A stretch of DNA of 64,000 nucleotides from Roseobacter weihaiensis. Its GTDB lineage: Bacteria > Pseudomonadota > Alphaproteobacteria > Rhodobacterales > Rhodobacteraceae. Position numbers and translations under genes: made by a program. Under the pieces are notes generated by a model. The model was not told where the DNA came from. It was given only the letters and a program-made list of their open reading frames with translations, and did not search any database. Where the stretch lies: NCBI RefSeq assembly GCF_020622345.1, contig NZ_JACNMO010000003.1, forward strand, positions 1-64,000, written 5' to 3'. Positions 55,190 through 63,562 of the stretch are shown here, piece by piece (within the stretch, counting starts at the first letter, position 1; each line of letters opens with the position of its first letter).

Positions 55190-55798
55190 ATGCCTCATGA
55201 CCACTCTCACCCGCACAACAAACCGCTGTCGGATGTCGAACTGCGGGTAAAGGCTCTGGAATCCGTCCTGACGGAGAAGAAGCTGATCGACCCCGAAGCG
55301 ATCGACCTGATTGTCGAAACCTACGAGACCAAGATCGGCCCGCGCAACGGGGCGCGCGTCGTTGCCAAGGCCTGGACCGACCCGGCCTATAAGGCGCGTC
55401 TGCTGAGCGATGCCACCGCGGCAATCAGCGAGCTTGGCTTTTCCGGTGTGCAGGGCGAGGACATGGTCGTGGTGGAGAATACCGAGGCTGTGCACAACAT
55501 CGTCGTCTGCACTTTGTGTTCCTGCTATCCGTGGCCCACGCTGGGTCTGCCGCCGGTGTGGTACAAGGCCGCCCCCTACCGCGCGAAGGTGGTGAAGGAC
55601 CCGCGCGGGGTGCTGGAAGAGTTCGGTGTCAGCCTGCCCGACGAGACCGAAATCCGGATATGGGACAGCAATGCGGAGCTGCGCTACCTGGTGCTGCCGA
55701 AACGACCCGATGGCACCGATGATATGTCTGAGGCGCAACTGGCCGAGATCGTCACCCGTGATGCGATGATCGGCACCGATGTGCTGGCGGCACATTGA
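55190..55798 (+). CDS. Nitrile hydratase alpha subunit, cobalt type
   Basis: A 202-residue alpha subunit that carries the metal centre; the enzyme hydrates nitriles to amides. The claw-setting motif is C107-T-L-C110-S-C112 followed by YPWP. Thr in the second position marks the cobalt type (iron types have Ser). In this family two of the cysteines become sulfenic and sulfinic acids. The N-terminus is His-rich (HDHSHPH), possibly helping metal loading. AAGGAG precedes the ATG. The gamma subunit of thiocyanate hydrolase has the same motif, so substrate class is not settled by this subunit alone. Confidence 0.88.
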   Translation: MPHDHSHPHNKPLSDVELRVKALESVLTEKKLIDPEAIDLIVETYETKIGPRNGARVVAKAWTDPAYKARLLSDATAAISELGFSGVQGEDMVVVENTEAVHNIVVCTLCSCYPWPTLGLPPVWYKAAPYRAKVVKDPRGVLEEFGVSLPDETEIRIWDSNAELRYLVLPKRPDGTDDMSEAQLAEIVTRDAMIGTDVLAAH

Positions 55799-55828
55799 AC
55801 GCTGTAATCTGACAGAAAGGACGACCGC

Positions 55829-56140
55829 ATGAACAGCATACATGATCTGGGGGGCATGGATGGTCTTGGCCCGATCAACCCTGCAAAGGACGAGCCCTGT
55901 TTCAAGGATGACTGGGAAAGGCGGATGTTCGGCCTTTTCGTTTCCTGTTTTGCGGGCGGGCATTACAATGTGGACGAGTTTCGCCATGCGATCGAACGCA
56001 TGGATCCCGCCCACTATCTGGAGACGAGCTACTACGAACATTGGCTGGCGTCGCTGGAAACGCTGCTGACGGAGAAGGGCGTGGTGACACGCGAAGAACT
56101 GGTTGCACGCAAGAAACACATCGCGATGGAGGACGCCTGA
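55829..56140 (+). CDS. Nitrile hydratase beta subunit, N-terminal half as a separate protein
   Basis: A 103-residue protein equal to the N-terminal half of nitrile hydratase beta. It starts with the family-typical MNSIHDLGGMDGLGPI and has HYNVDEFRHAIERMDPAHYLETSYYEHWLASLETLLTEKGV. It ends at a TGA that overlaps the next ATG (TGATG). The two halves together are 220 residues, the length of a normal single beta subunit, so the gene is split with no loss. This resembles toyocamycin nitrile hydratase and thiocyanate hydrolase. Confidence 0.87.
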   Translation: MNSIHDLGGMDGLGPINPAKDEPCFKDDWERRMFGLFVSCFAGGHYNVDEFRHAIERMDPAHYLETSYYEHWLASLETLLTEKGVVTREELVARKKHIAMEDA

Positions 56141-56493
56141 TGCCCACACTGACCCCAGACATCGTGCCGGGCCTGATCGCCACAGGGGCTTCGGCCCGGC
56201 TGGACGAGGATGTCGCAGCAAAGTTCAGCGTCGGCGACGCGGTGGAGATGAAGAACATCAACCCGGTGACCCATACGCGCCTGCCGCGCTATGTGCGTGG
56301 CAAGAAAGGCGTCGTGGAGCGGGACCATGGCGTCTTTGCCTTCCCCGACACCGGCGCCCACGGGCTGGGGCACAAGGCGCAGCATGTCTATTCGGTGAAA
56401 TTCTCGTTTCGGGAGCTTTGGGGCGAGGATCACGCAGAGAACATGTACCTCTATATCGACATGTTCGACGATTACATGAAGCCCGCGTTATGA
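56140..56493 (+). CDS. Nitrile hydratase beta subunit, C-terminal half as a separate protein
   Basis: A 117-residue protein equal to the C-terminal SH3-like domain of nitrile hydratase beta. FSVGDAVEMKNINPVTHTRLPRYVRGKKGVVERDHGVFAFPD and VKFSFRELWGEDH.ENMYLYIDMFDDYM are conserved, including the arginines that contact the modified cysteines of alpha. It begins at the ATG at 56140, one base inside the previous stop, and overlaps the activator gene by four bases (ATGA). Confidence 0.88.
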   Translation: MPTLTPDIVPGLIATGASARLDEDVAAKFSVGDAVEMKNINPVTHTRLPRYVRGKKGVVERDHGVFAFPDTGAHGLGHKAQHVYSVKFSFRELWGEDHAENMYLYIDMFDDYMKPAL

Positions 56494-56876
56494 ACGATCA
56501 GATCAAAGGTTATGACCTCAAACGCACCCCACACCTGCCCCATGACAAAGGCGGGCCTGTCTTCAACGCACCATGGGAGGCGAAGGCCTTTGCGATAACG
56601 GTCGATCTGCACAAACGCGGTGTCTTCGCGTGGTTAGACTGGTGCAAGACCCTGTCGGAGGAGATCAGGCTGGCGCAGGCGGCGGGCGATCCCGATCTGG
56701 GCGACACCTATTACAAGCATTGGCTCAGCGCGCTGGAAAAGCTGCTCACGGAAAAGAAGGTGACCAATGCGCAAAGCCTGCTGGCGGCAAAGGAAGACTG
56801 GCGCGCGGCCGATGAGCACCGCGGCTTTGGCGAGGCGCCGGTACTTGTGAAAGGTGCTGCTGGCGCTGGGACGTGA
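56490..56876 (+). CDS. Nitrile hydratase activator / cobalt chaperone
   Basis: A 128-residue protein resembling the N-terminal half of beta (PVFNAPWEAKAFAITVDLHKRGVFAWLDWCKTLSEEI, DTYYKHWLSALEKLLTEKK). Such p14K/NhlE-type proteins follow cobalt nitrile hydratase genes and deliver modified, metal-loaded alpha subunit. Its presence supports the cobalt assignment and a working enzyme. It is the last gene of the four-gene operon. Confidence 0.85.
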   Translation: MNDQIKGYDLKRTPHLPHDKGGPVFNAPWEAKAFAITVDLHKRGVFAWLDWCKTLSEEIRLAQAAGDPDLGDTYYKHWLSALEKLLTEKKVTNAQSLLAAKEDWRAADEHRGFGEAPVLVKGAAGAGT

Positions 56877-57005
56877 GTATCCCAGGAGGCGTCACCGCAG
56901 GTCCAGCCGGAGCAGCGGCAGATCGCACAAACAGCATCTTGATCGGACTGGATCAACGTGTCTGATGACACGGGCGACAGGCGCAATCACACCAGGCATG
57001 CAACC

Positions 57006-57428
57006 CTACGCAAGCGTATCCAGTGCCTCTCGCAGGAGCTGCGCTTTTTCAAAACCGATTGTCTCGATGATCCAGTCATTCTGCGCTTCGACATGGAGCG
57101 CGATCTTGTCGGCAAGCGTGACCCCCAGATCGGTCAGCGCCAATTGAACGCGCCTTTGGTCCTCTGCAGAGAGCTGACGCTGGACCAGCCCGTCCGCCAC
57201 CATGCGATCTACAAGTTTGGTCAGTGTCGGCGGATTCATCAAAACAATTTCAGCCAGCTCACGCATTGTGGTACCCTGAGAGGCACGCAATGACTGCAGC
57301 ACACGCCAGGTTTCGACCTGCACGTTCAGCGCTTTGAGATTCTGGCTCAATTCGATGTGAAGTTTTCGATGGGCCGCAGCAAGTGCATAAGAAATATACG
57401 AATCTACTGTTTTTTGAGGCTCTGACAT
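57006..57428 (-). CDS. MarR-family transcriptional regulator
   Basis: A 140-residue winged-helix regulator. The HTH is TTMRELAEIVLMNPPTLTKLVDRMVADGLVQRQLSAEDQRRVQLALTDLG (about residues 52-100), with dimerisation helices at both ends. It is convergent with the nitrile hydratase operon and divergent from the AmiC-like gene. Rhodococcus rhodochrous J1 uses a MarR-like (NhlD/NhhD) plus AmiC-like (NhlC/NhhC) pair to control nitrile hydratase, so the same role is likely here. Confidence 0.85.
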   Translation of the reverse strand: MSEPQKTVDSYISYALAAAHRKLHIELSQNLKALNVQVETWRVLQSLRASQGTTMRELAEIVLMNPPTLTKLVDRMVADGLVQRQLSAEDQRRVQLALTDLGVTLADKIALHVEAQNDWIIETIGFEKAQLLREALDTLA

Positions 57429-57521
57429 CCGACGACCGACAGTTCAATGGTAAAAAAAGTTGACGTTTCGGACACCAAGTACCACCGTCTTTGGATTAAA
57501 ACTAGAAGAGAAAACGGATCG

Positions 57522-58664
57522 ATGGCTTCGACGCACATTCATCTTTGGCGAAGTGAGGATGCGGCCTCTTTTCCATATGGCAGACCGGATGCGGGACCAG
57601 GTGCAAATGCCGGTCAGCCCTACCGCGTCGCACTGTTGATCCCGATGTGCGGGGCGGCGGGCATGTGGGCACCGTCCTGCATTGCCAGTGCTGAGGTGGC
57701 GCTGAACGAGCTCAATGCGAGTACAGGCATCAGTGGACGTCCTGTAGAGGTCGTGGTGATCGATGCGGCCCTAGAAGCGGAAACACCCGTCGAAACCCTG
57801 ATCGGCGATCTGATTTCGCAGGGCCGGGTCGACGCCATCGTGGGCATGCACATCAGCGCGGTGCGGCAAAAGATCATCGGGACCGTCCGGGGCAGAATAC
57901 CGTTCATCTACACCCCGCTTTACGAAGGCGGCGAGGCCTCACCGGGCGTCTTTACAATCGGCGACATGCCCGCCCGGCAGCTTGGCCCGGCCATCGGATA
58001 CATGAGCCGAAGGTTCCGGCTCAAGAAATGGGCCCTGATCGGCAATGACTATATCTGGCCACGGGTCTCGCACGCCTACGCCAAGATACAGCTGCGCCGG
58101 CATCATCGCGAGCTGGTTTTCGAAACCTACCTGCCCTTCAACTCCAACAGGATTGAAGATGCGGTGGAGACAATCGGCAAATCGGGCGCGGATGCGGTTC
58201 TGATTTCGCTGGTGGGTCAGGACGCAGTTGCGTTCAACCGCATCTTTGGCGCGATGAAGCTGCATTCCACCACGTTCCGTCTGTCCTGCGCCATCGAAGA
58301 GAACGGCCTGCTGGCCAGCGGCGAACAAAATCTGGATCGGCTCTTTTCCTCAGCCTCCTATTTTGCCGGTTTGGACACGCCAGGCAATGCGGAGTTTCGG
58401 GAAAAGTACCACAGCCTGCATCAGGAGCGCGCGCCGATGCTGAACGCCCTGGGCCAGTCCACCTATGAGGGGCTGCATTTCCTGGCCAGCCTGGTCGGCC
58501 AACCTCAACAGGACTGGCGGGCCCGGAGGATGCCGTCATCGCGTCCCATCGCTTACAAGAGCGCACGGCGCGGGCTGTACGTGACGAATGCCGATAACAA
58601 ATCTCCCGTCTTCGTCGCGCGCGCCAATGGGTTTGTCTTCGATGATCTGCAAAGGCTGCCCTGA
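57522..58664 (+). CDS. AmiC/NhlC-like cytoplasmic binding protein (regulator)
   Basis: A protein of about 380 residues with the type I periplasmic-binding fold (YRVALLIPMCGAAGMWAPSCIASAEVALNELNA..., WALIGNDYIWPRVSHAYAKIQLRRH, STYEGLHFLASLV) but no signal peptide. This is the layout of AmiC and of NhlC/NhhC, which sense amides in the cytoplasm and relieve repression. I prefer the ATG at 57522, which leaves 93 bp for a promoter between it and the MarR gene; an ATG at 57447 is in frame. It is a second, only distantly similar sensor to the one at 42697. Confidence 0.82.
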   Translation: MASTHIHLWRSEDAASFPYGRPDAGPGANAGQPYRVALLIPMCGAAGMWAPSCIASAEVALNELNASTGISGRPVEVVVIDAALEAETPVETLIGDLISQGRVDAIVGMHISAVRQKIIGTVRGRIPFIYTPLYEGGEASPGVFTIGDMPARQLGPAIGYMSRRFRLKKWALIGNDYIWPRVSHAYAKIQLRRHHRELVFETYLPFNSNRIEDAVETIGKSGADAVLISLVGQDAVAFNRIFGAMKLHSTTFRLSCAIEENGLLASGEQNLDRLFSSASYFAGLDTPGNAEFREKYHSLHQERAPMLNALGQSTYEGLHFLASLVGQPQQDWRARRMPSSRPIAYKSARRGLYVTNADNKSPVFVARANGFVFDDLQRLP

Positions 58665-59300
58665 CCGGGCGCGTGATCGGTCTGCTTCCTCACTCAGCGT
58701 CGAAGCTGACATCTCGAAGCCGCCCTTGTTCGGAGCACCTGTTGGAGAGCATCGCACCGTCATCAAGGTCGGCCGCGAAGAACGCGGCCTTGGCCATCGC
58801 TCGCCGCAGGCTGAGGCTGGGTTTTGGCGTTCTCTTACTGGATCACCATTTTGGCCTGCATATCGACCGCCGTTTTGCCTGAACCTTGCACAGCACAAAA
58901 ACCTGACCAAGGACCAGCACCGAGGGCATCATGGCAAGTGCAGCGAAAAGACTCGCGAGCTTGCTGGAAAAGCTGAAGGCTCTACAATAAAAGGGGGCTG
59001 TCGCAATCAGTTCCAATGACCTGTCGCACAACACGTCGCTCTTCGAGACCAAGGCGATGATCGCTCAGGGGCGTCGGCTGGAGATCAGAAACCGACTGCG
59101 CCTGTTTGGAGCCGAAGATGTCTTGATCCTGGTGCCGGAAGCTCTCTTAAAACCATCCAACGGAGGCGCGGACGGTTCTGGCAATCATGCCATACGCGTC
59201 CCAACTGCTCGGCAAACTATTGGTTCGATAACACAGCAAGACCATCGGCCCATTATCTGACAAAGGACAGGGTGCTTCAGAGCCCGGCCGTCATTATGTG
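58665..59300. other. Region without a recognisable gene; possible decayed coding sequence
   Basis: 636 bp. On the plus strand a frame starts at the ATG at 58931 (MASAAKRLASLLEKLKALQ), meets TAA (58988-58990) and continues in the same frame to 59260 with DLSHNTSLFETKAMIAQGRRLEIRNRLRLFGAEDVLILVPEAL. The helical, charged composition before and after the stop suggests a broken gene, but I recognise no family. Other frames look like noise. No RNA gene or clear repeat was seen. Confidence 0.4.
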
Positions 59301-60341
59301 TTAGTCGTACATCTCCTGCAAAGCCTTGTAAGCAGAATCTGCAACAACATCGGTACGAGACGAGATGCATTGCGTCATGCGTTGGCCGCGTTCGTCTTCG
59401 GTGCCGAGGATAAGTCGCGCTGCCAAGCGATCCGCCACGATCCGGCCCACAAGATCGCGGGCATCTTCATCTGTTCGAATGCCTTCGCCGACAATCAAAT
59501 GCGTGCCCACTGTGTCTGGATGCATGATTGTGCGAAACATCTGCCAGCGTGGGCTATGCTCTGACACGGGCCAAATTGTCGTAACCAGGACATGCAACTG
59601 TCTCCATGCTTCCTGGCCAAGATCCCGTTTCCAACGCAACAATGCCGTCATACAGGCGTCTATTTGCAGCTTTGCGGCGATGTCCATAGCATCGCGGATC
59701 GCGGGACGGACAGCACGTGCGTAGCTTTCAAGACTTTCTGCGGTTGGATTGCCGTTTGACAACGTATTCTGAGTGAATTCATCTGACATACTAAGGATTC
59801 TGCGGCTGATGTCGTCGACGGGGTCGGTCTTGCTCGACCGCATTGGCAGCTTTTCCAAAGCACCGGCAATCTGTTCACCAAACGAAGCCAGCTTTGGTGC
59901 CCAGGTACGTGCCCCGTGTTCAGAAAAGTATGGGCTCAGTATACTAAAGAGACCGAGCGGAATGTGTGACAAACATTTCAAACGTTCGTACTCGCGCGGC
60001 GTGGGCTGTATCGTGTGTGTTTCGCCCGTCTCAAGATACAGCGTATAGATACCTCCAAGTCCTTGGCGCCCGACGTCAAGTCGGTCTTTTTCCGGTTGCG
60101 TATCGCGTGCGACGATCAAGGGATAAACGTTGCGCCCGACCTTGCGAATGTTCGCCGCATATTCGCGACGCATCGTTCGATGAATATCCACAATACCGTC
60201 ATGAAGCGCTTGGTCCTGATTTCCCGCATGGGCGCACGGAACCAAGAGATCTGCCACCGACGTCCGGTGAAGGTTTGCCGCCGCCTTGAACGTTTCGCCA
60301 TCGTCAAATGACCAAAGTTCTTTGTTCTTTGCATGAGGCAT
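59301..60341 (-). CDS. Unknown 346-aa protein in the heterotrimeric flavoenzyme operon
   Basis: A 346-residue soluble protein with no signal peptide or membrane helix. It starts MPHAKNKELWSFDDGETFKAAANLHR after an AAGGAACC site. The middle has GGIYTLYLETGETHTIQPTPREYERLKCLSHIPLGLFSILSPYF; the C-terminal half is helical, with TVGTHLIVGEGIRTDEDARDLVGRIVADRLAARL. I recognise no family or catalytic motif. It lies 30 bp after the DAO-type subunit on the same strand, so it is probably part of that pathway. Confidence 0.7.
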   Translation of the reverse strand: MPHAKNKELWSFDDGETFKAAANLHRTSVADLLVPCAHAGNQDQALHDGIVDIHRTMRREYAANIRKVGRNVYPLIVARDTQPEKDRLDVGRQGLGGIYTLYLETGETHTIQPTPREYERLKCLSHIPLGLFSILSPYFSEHGARTWAPKLASFGEQIAGALEKLPMRSSKTDPVDDISRRILSMSDEFTQNTLSNGNPTAESLESYARAVRPAIRDAMDIAAKLQIDACMTALLRWKRDLGQEAWRQLHVLVTTIWPVSEHSPRWQMFRTIMHPDTVGTHLIVGEGIRTDEDARDLVGRIVADRLAARLILGTEDERGQRMTQCISSRTDVVADSAYKALQEMYD

Positions 60342-60371
60342 CTTGTTGGTTCCTTTGTTGAGTGTCCAAAA

Positions 60372-61622
60372 TCATACCGATTGCGGAGGCGCGGCGTCGG
60401 GTTGAATGGCAGACCTGGGTGTCTTCACGTGCTTCAATTTCGGCAAACCGTTGAACCTCCTCGGCAAAAATGGATTTATGGACATTCGCGGTTTTTCTCC
60501 GAGCGCATTTGCAACAACCAGTTCGCCGCACAGCGGGGCCGATACGATACCCGTCCTGAATCCGCCTGTTGCATAGTGAAAGTTGGCGATTTCCGGTGAC
60601 TGTCCAAGGACCGGCAATTCGTCAGGTGTACCAGGCCGCAACCCGGACCAGGTGCGTTTGATGTTCACGCGTTCGAGTGCCGGAATGGCACGTATCGCTC
60701 CGCGCGCAAGGTCAGTCAGCATCTCATAGTTGACGCCCGTATCGAACCCCACCATTTCGGTTGTACTGCCGATAAGAACCTCACCGTGGGCCTTCTGCAA
60801 AATGTAGCAATCCACCGTGCTGATATTCGACTTAAGCTTATCCTGTAGCGTTTCGGTCCCGATGATTTGTCCACGTACCGGAACAAGTGGAATGTCTTGA
60901 TCTATCATATTGGCGAGCTTGGCCGCCCATGCACCTGCAGCATTGATCACCAGTCCACTACAGAAAACGCCCTGTGTCGTTGCAACTCCCGTAATCTTAC
61001 CGTCGGCCATCAAAAGGTCGGTCACATGTGTGTCGCCTGCAAACCTGGCACCCAGATTTATCGCAGCTCGTTTAAGGGCCTCGTTCAAGAACAACGGGTT
61101 GACCTGATTGTCGCCGGGGAAATGCACGGCACCCAGAACATCGTCGGTAATATGCGGATCATGCGCCAATACACGTTGCCGATCCCACTCTTCGGCAAGT
61201 GCTTGGTCGCGCCCCAGCCAATCGAGAATGGACTGCGCATGCCGTCGTTGTCTGCCGTTGTAGAGCAGATAGAGCAGGCCCGTTCCCACTTCCGCTTCGA
61301 TATCCATCCCTGTCTGCAGCAAGAGTTCAGGCGCCAGCTCAGCAAACATCTTGTTGCTTGCCTTTAGAAGATGCATGAACAGACGGGGGACCGGCTCAGG
61401 CTCGGTGGATGACACTTCATCAGCGTTGTGGAAAATCACTCCGCACCCAAGCCCGACGGATTCTCCAATCGCCCACAAACCACCCGCAGACGCCGCTGTC
61501 GCCTTTCCCGGCTTGGACGCGTCGATCAAGGTGACCGAACAGCCACGCTTGGCGAATGAATATGCGACGCTTGTTCCGTAAACGCCGGCACCGATCACCA
61601 AGACATCCGACGTCTTTTTCAT
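60372..61622 (-). CDS. FAD-dependent amine/amino-acid dehydrogenase, DAO-type subunit (HcnC/HypDH beta type)
   Basis: A 416-residue D-amino-acid-oxidase-fold flavoprotein. The FAD motif is VLVIGAGVYGTSVAY at residues 7-21; VINAAGAWAAKLANM and RTWSGLRPGTPDELPVLG ... FHYATGGFRTGI complete the family pattern. The length equals HcnC of hydrogen cyanide synthase and the beta subunits of D-hydroxyproline dehydrogenase and opine oxidase. It overlaps the alpha-type subunit by four bases. It oxidises an amino acid, amine or opine; the exact substrate is open. Confidence 0.83.
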   Translation of the reverse strand: MKKTSDVLVIGAGVYGTSVAYSFAKRGCSVTLIDASKPGKATAASAGGLWAIGESVGLGCGVIFHNADEVSSTEPEPVPRLFMHLLKASNKMFAELAPELLLQTGMDIEAEVGTGLLYLLYNGRQRRHAQSILDWLGRDQALAEEWDRQRVLAHDPHITDDVLGAVHFPGDNQVNPLFLNEALKRAAINLGARFAGDTHVTDLLMADGKITGVATTQGVFCSGLVINAAGAWAAKLANMIDQDIPLVPVRGQIIGTETLQDKLKSNISTVDCYILQKAHGEVLIGSTTEMVGFDTGVNYEMLTDLARGAIRAIPALERVNIKRTWSGLRPGTPDELPVLGQSPEIANFHYATGGFRTGIVSAPLCGELVVANALGEKPRMSINPFLPRRFNGLPKLKHVKTPRSAIQPDAAPPQSV

Positions 61623-63016
61623 CCGGATACCGCCGCCTTTTTAGCAAGGGCTCCCAGAGAAATCGGACGGATCGGATTTCGCACGCTTATGGGGCCTACC
61701 TCCTTCATGGCGCGCTCGGTCAGCCGGGCAATTTGACGCGAGGCGGATGGCCAACAGAACTTTGCTTGGCAAGGGCCCATACCCAGCCGGGTCGCTGACT
61801 TCAGTGTTCTAAAGTCCGTGCCGCCTTGCTCAATCCCGGTTCGAACCTCTTTCCACATAAGCTCTTCACATCTGCAGACGATCGTATCGTCCGTCACCAG
61901 ATCCAACAAACCAGCGCGCGGGTAAGAGATCTGATTTATGGCGGCGCCGAAGGTATGAACCCTTCGGAGCGCCCGACCAAGGCGACGTGACACACCTTCG
62001 AGACAGGCATCTGAACAGGCCCCAAGCGCGTGGGCAGCTGCATTTCCGGCCAGCTTTCCTTCGAGGATCGCGGCAGAAGCACCCGAGACACCGGCACCAT
62101 CCCCCACTGCAAAAACATCCCGCCGGCTTGTGCGCAATTGGTCGTCTCGCTCCGGATGCCATCCGCCTCGCATTTCGCAAAACCGCATTTTGCACCCAAA
62201 TATCTGGAACAGGTCAGTGCGCGGCATAAGACCATAACTGATACAAAGCGCATCTGCATTGATCGTTTCGGTGCGCGATAGATCAGGGCGCCAAGACGCA
62301 TCAACGGGGGCGTGGCTAATGCCGGTGAGCCTTTGATCTCCATGCGCCGATACAACCATGCGCCCATAGCGCATCTTTACACCCGTTCGCTTCAGCGTTC
62401 CAAAATACTTCATGCCTTCGAGAGTTTTTTGCGGAGCCTGCCACGCCCGCAGCGGCAGCATCATCCAGGACCTCCGCGACGCGGCCTGGAACACAGACAC
62501 GACCTGATGACCAAGCTTTGCCATCTGGGCTGCAACGGCGAGAAGCAAGGGACCAGACCCCGCCAAGACAATCCTGCGACCCGGGGCAACCCCGGTCATT
62601 TTCAGAAGGGCCTGTGCACCCCCCGCGGTCATAACTCCGGGCAGCGTCCATCCGGGAAAAGGTGGTACATATTCCTGCGCGCCCGGTGCCAGAATGATCT
62701 GCTTTGCTGTCAGTATCGTAGAGGCATCGCCATCACTCACACAGACCCTCTTGCGATCAAACACACCCCAGACCGAGGTGTTCGTGCGCACATCGATAAG
62801 GTTGCGATTGGCGACCAGATCCCGCCTGATCCTTTCACCATCCGGATCGGGCCCGGGCGCATTTGGGGACCTTGGCGCACGATGAATCTGCCCGCCCGGC
62901 ATGTCGCCCTCTTCGATCAGAACAGATGAAATGCCGTGACCCGCAGCTGCGATTGCCGCGCTTGCCCCGGCCGGGCCTCCACCGACAACAAGCAGATCTG
63001 TGGTCTCTTCACTCAC
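61619..63016 (-). CDS. FAD/NAD-binding oxidoreductase with BFD-like Fe-S domain (HcnB/HypDH alpha type)
   Basis: A 465-residue subunit. FAD motif LLVVGGGPAGASAAI at the N-terminus, second nucleotide motif VLAGSGPLLLAVAAQ, C-terminal FAD motif DVFAVGDGAGVSG. A BFD-like domain follows with four cysteines (VCRCEE and GPCQAKFC) for a [2Fe-2S] cluster. HcnB is 464 residues with the same order. I use the GTG at 63016, which overlaps the small-subunit stop; a GTG at 63040 is an alternative. It transfers electrons within the heterotrimer. Confidence 0.83.
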   Translation of the reverse strand: MSEETTDLLVVGGGPAGASAAIAAAGHGISSVLIEEGDMPGGQIHRAPRSPNAPGPDPDGERIRRDLVANRNLIDVRTNTSVWGVFDRKRVCVSDGDASTILTAKQIILAPGAQEYVPPFPGWTLPGVMTAGGAQALLKMTGVAPGRRIVLAGSGPLLLAVAAQMAKLGHQVVSVFQAASRRSWMMLPLRAWQAPQKTLEGMKYFGTLKRTGVKMRYGRMVVSAHGDQRLTGISHAPVDASWRPDLSRTETINADALCISYGLMPRTDLFQIFGCKMRFCEMRGGWHPERDDQLRTSRRDVFAVGDGAGVSGASAAILEGKLAGNAAAHALGACSDACLEGVSRRLGRALRRVHTFGAAINQISYPRAGLLDLVTDDTIVCRCEELMWKEVRTGIEQGGTDFRTLKSATRLGMGPCQAKFCWPSASRQIARLTERAMKEVGPISVRNPIRPISLGALAKKAAVSG

Positions 63017-63293
63017 GGGAAGGAACCAACTGCGCGTCACCGTCCTGCGTTTCTATTATCATTCCTTCCTGTACTTCCGTAATGCAGGCCCGCCTGTTCG
63101 AGATACCATCTATTTTCACCACGCAATCAAAGCAGCTTCCTATTCCACAAAAGAGAGATCTGCCGGTGGAAAACCGGGAAGTCCGCCTGAATTGAACATG
63201 GTCAATTTCCAAAAGAGCGGCCGCGACCGTATACCCTGAACCAGTTTTAACTCGCCGTGAATCTACAGAAATCGAAACAAAGGCATCGGCCAT
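63009..63293 (-). CDS. (2Fe-2S)-binding small subunit (HcnA/HypDH gamma type)
   Basis: A 94-residue ferredoxin-like protein. VKTGSGYTVAAALLEIDHV is the usual lead-in; the cluster cysteines are in CGIGSCFDC and RRAC. Size and motif match HcnA and gamma subunits of heterotrimeric amino-acid dehydrogenases. An ATG at 63305 is in frame, but the GAGGTGG site is better spaced from 63293. It is the first gene of the minus-strand operon, divergent from the rhodanese gene. Confidence 0.82.
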   Translation of the reverse strand: MADAFVSISVDSRRVKTGSGYTVAAALLEIDHVQFRRTSRFSTGRSLFCGIGSCFDCVVKIDGISNRRACITEVQEGMIIETQDGDAQLVPSRE

Positions 63294-63562
63294 AGCGTGC
63301 AACATTCCACCTCGGTCATCTGCGCATACGCCTAAGCTGTATGATATTGGGCTATAGTGTGACGTTTCAAGGAACGACTCGGTCGCGGTGCGTCAAAAAA
63401 TTCTCCTTAAGCGGGAATTTGCCCAATCTCACACTCAACCTGTCCAGCTACGCTTCGATAACTTATACTGTCGTCGACATGATTGAAGGCCGCATCCTGA
63501 ATGACAGCGTGACGGAGCCTTGGAACCACCGAAGTCGCGGATCGGATGGAGGTCTAACGCCA

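Noticed and set aside
55190-56493. Thiocyanate hydrolase as the primary call
   Set aside because: The split beta and the C-T-L-C-S-C motif fit, but the gene order, the activator gene and the neighbouring amidases match nitrile hydratase better; kept as an alternative.
60372-63293. Naming the genes hcnA, hcnB and hcnC
   Set aside because: Hydroxyproline dehydrogenase and opine oxidase have the same architecture; sequence reading alone cannot separate them.
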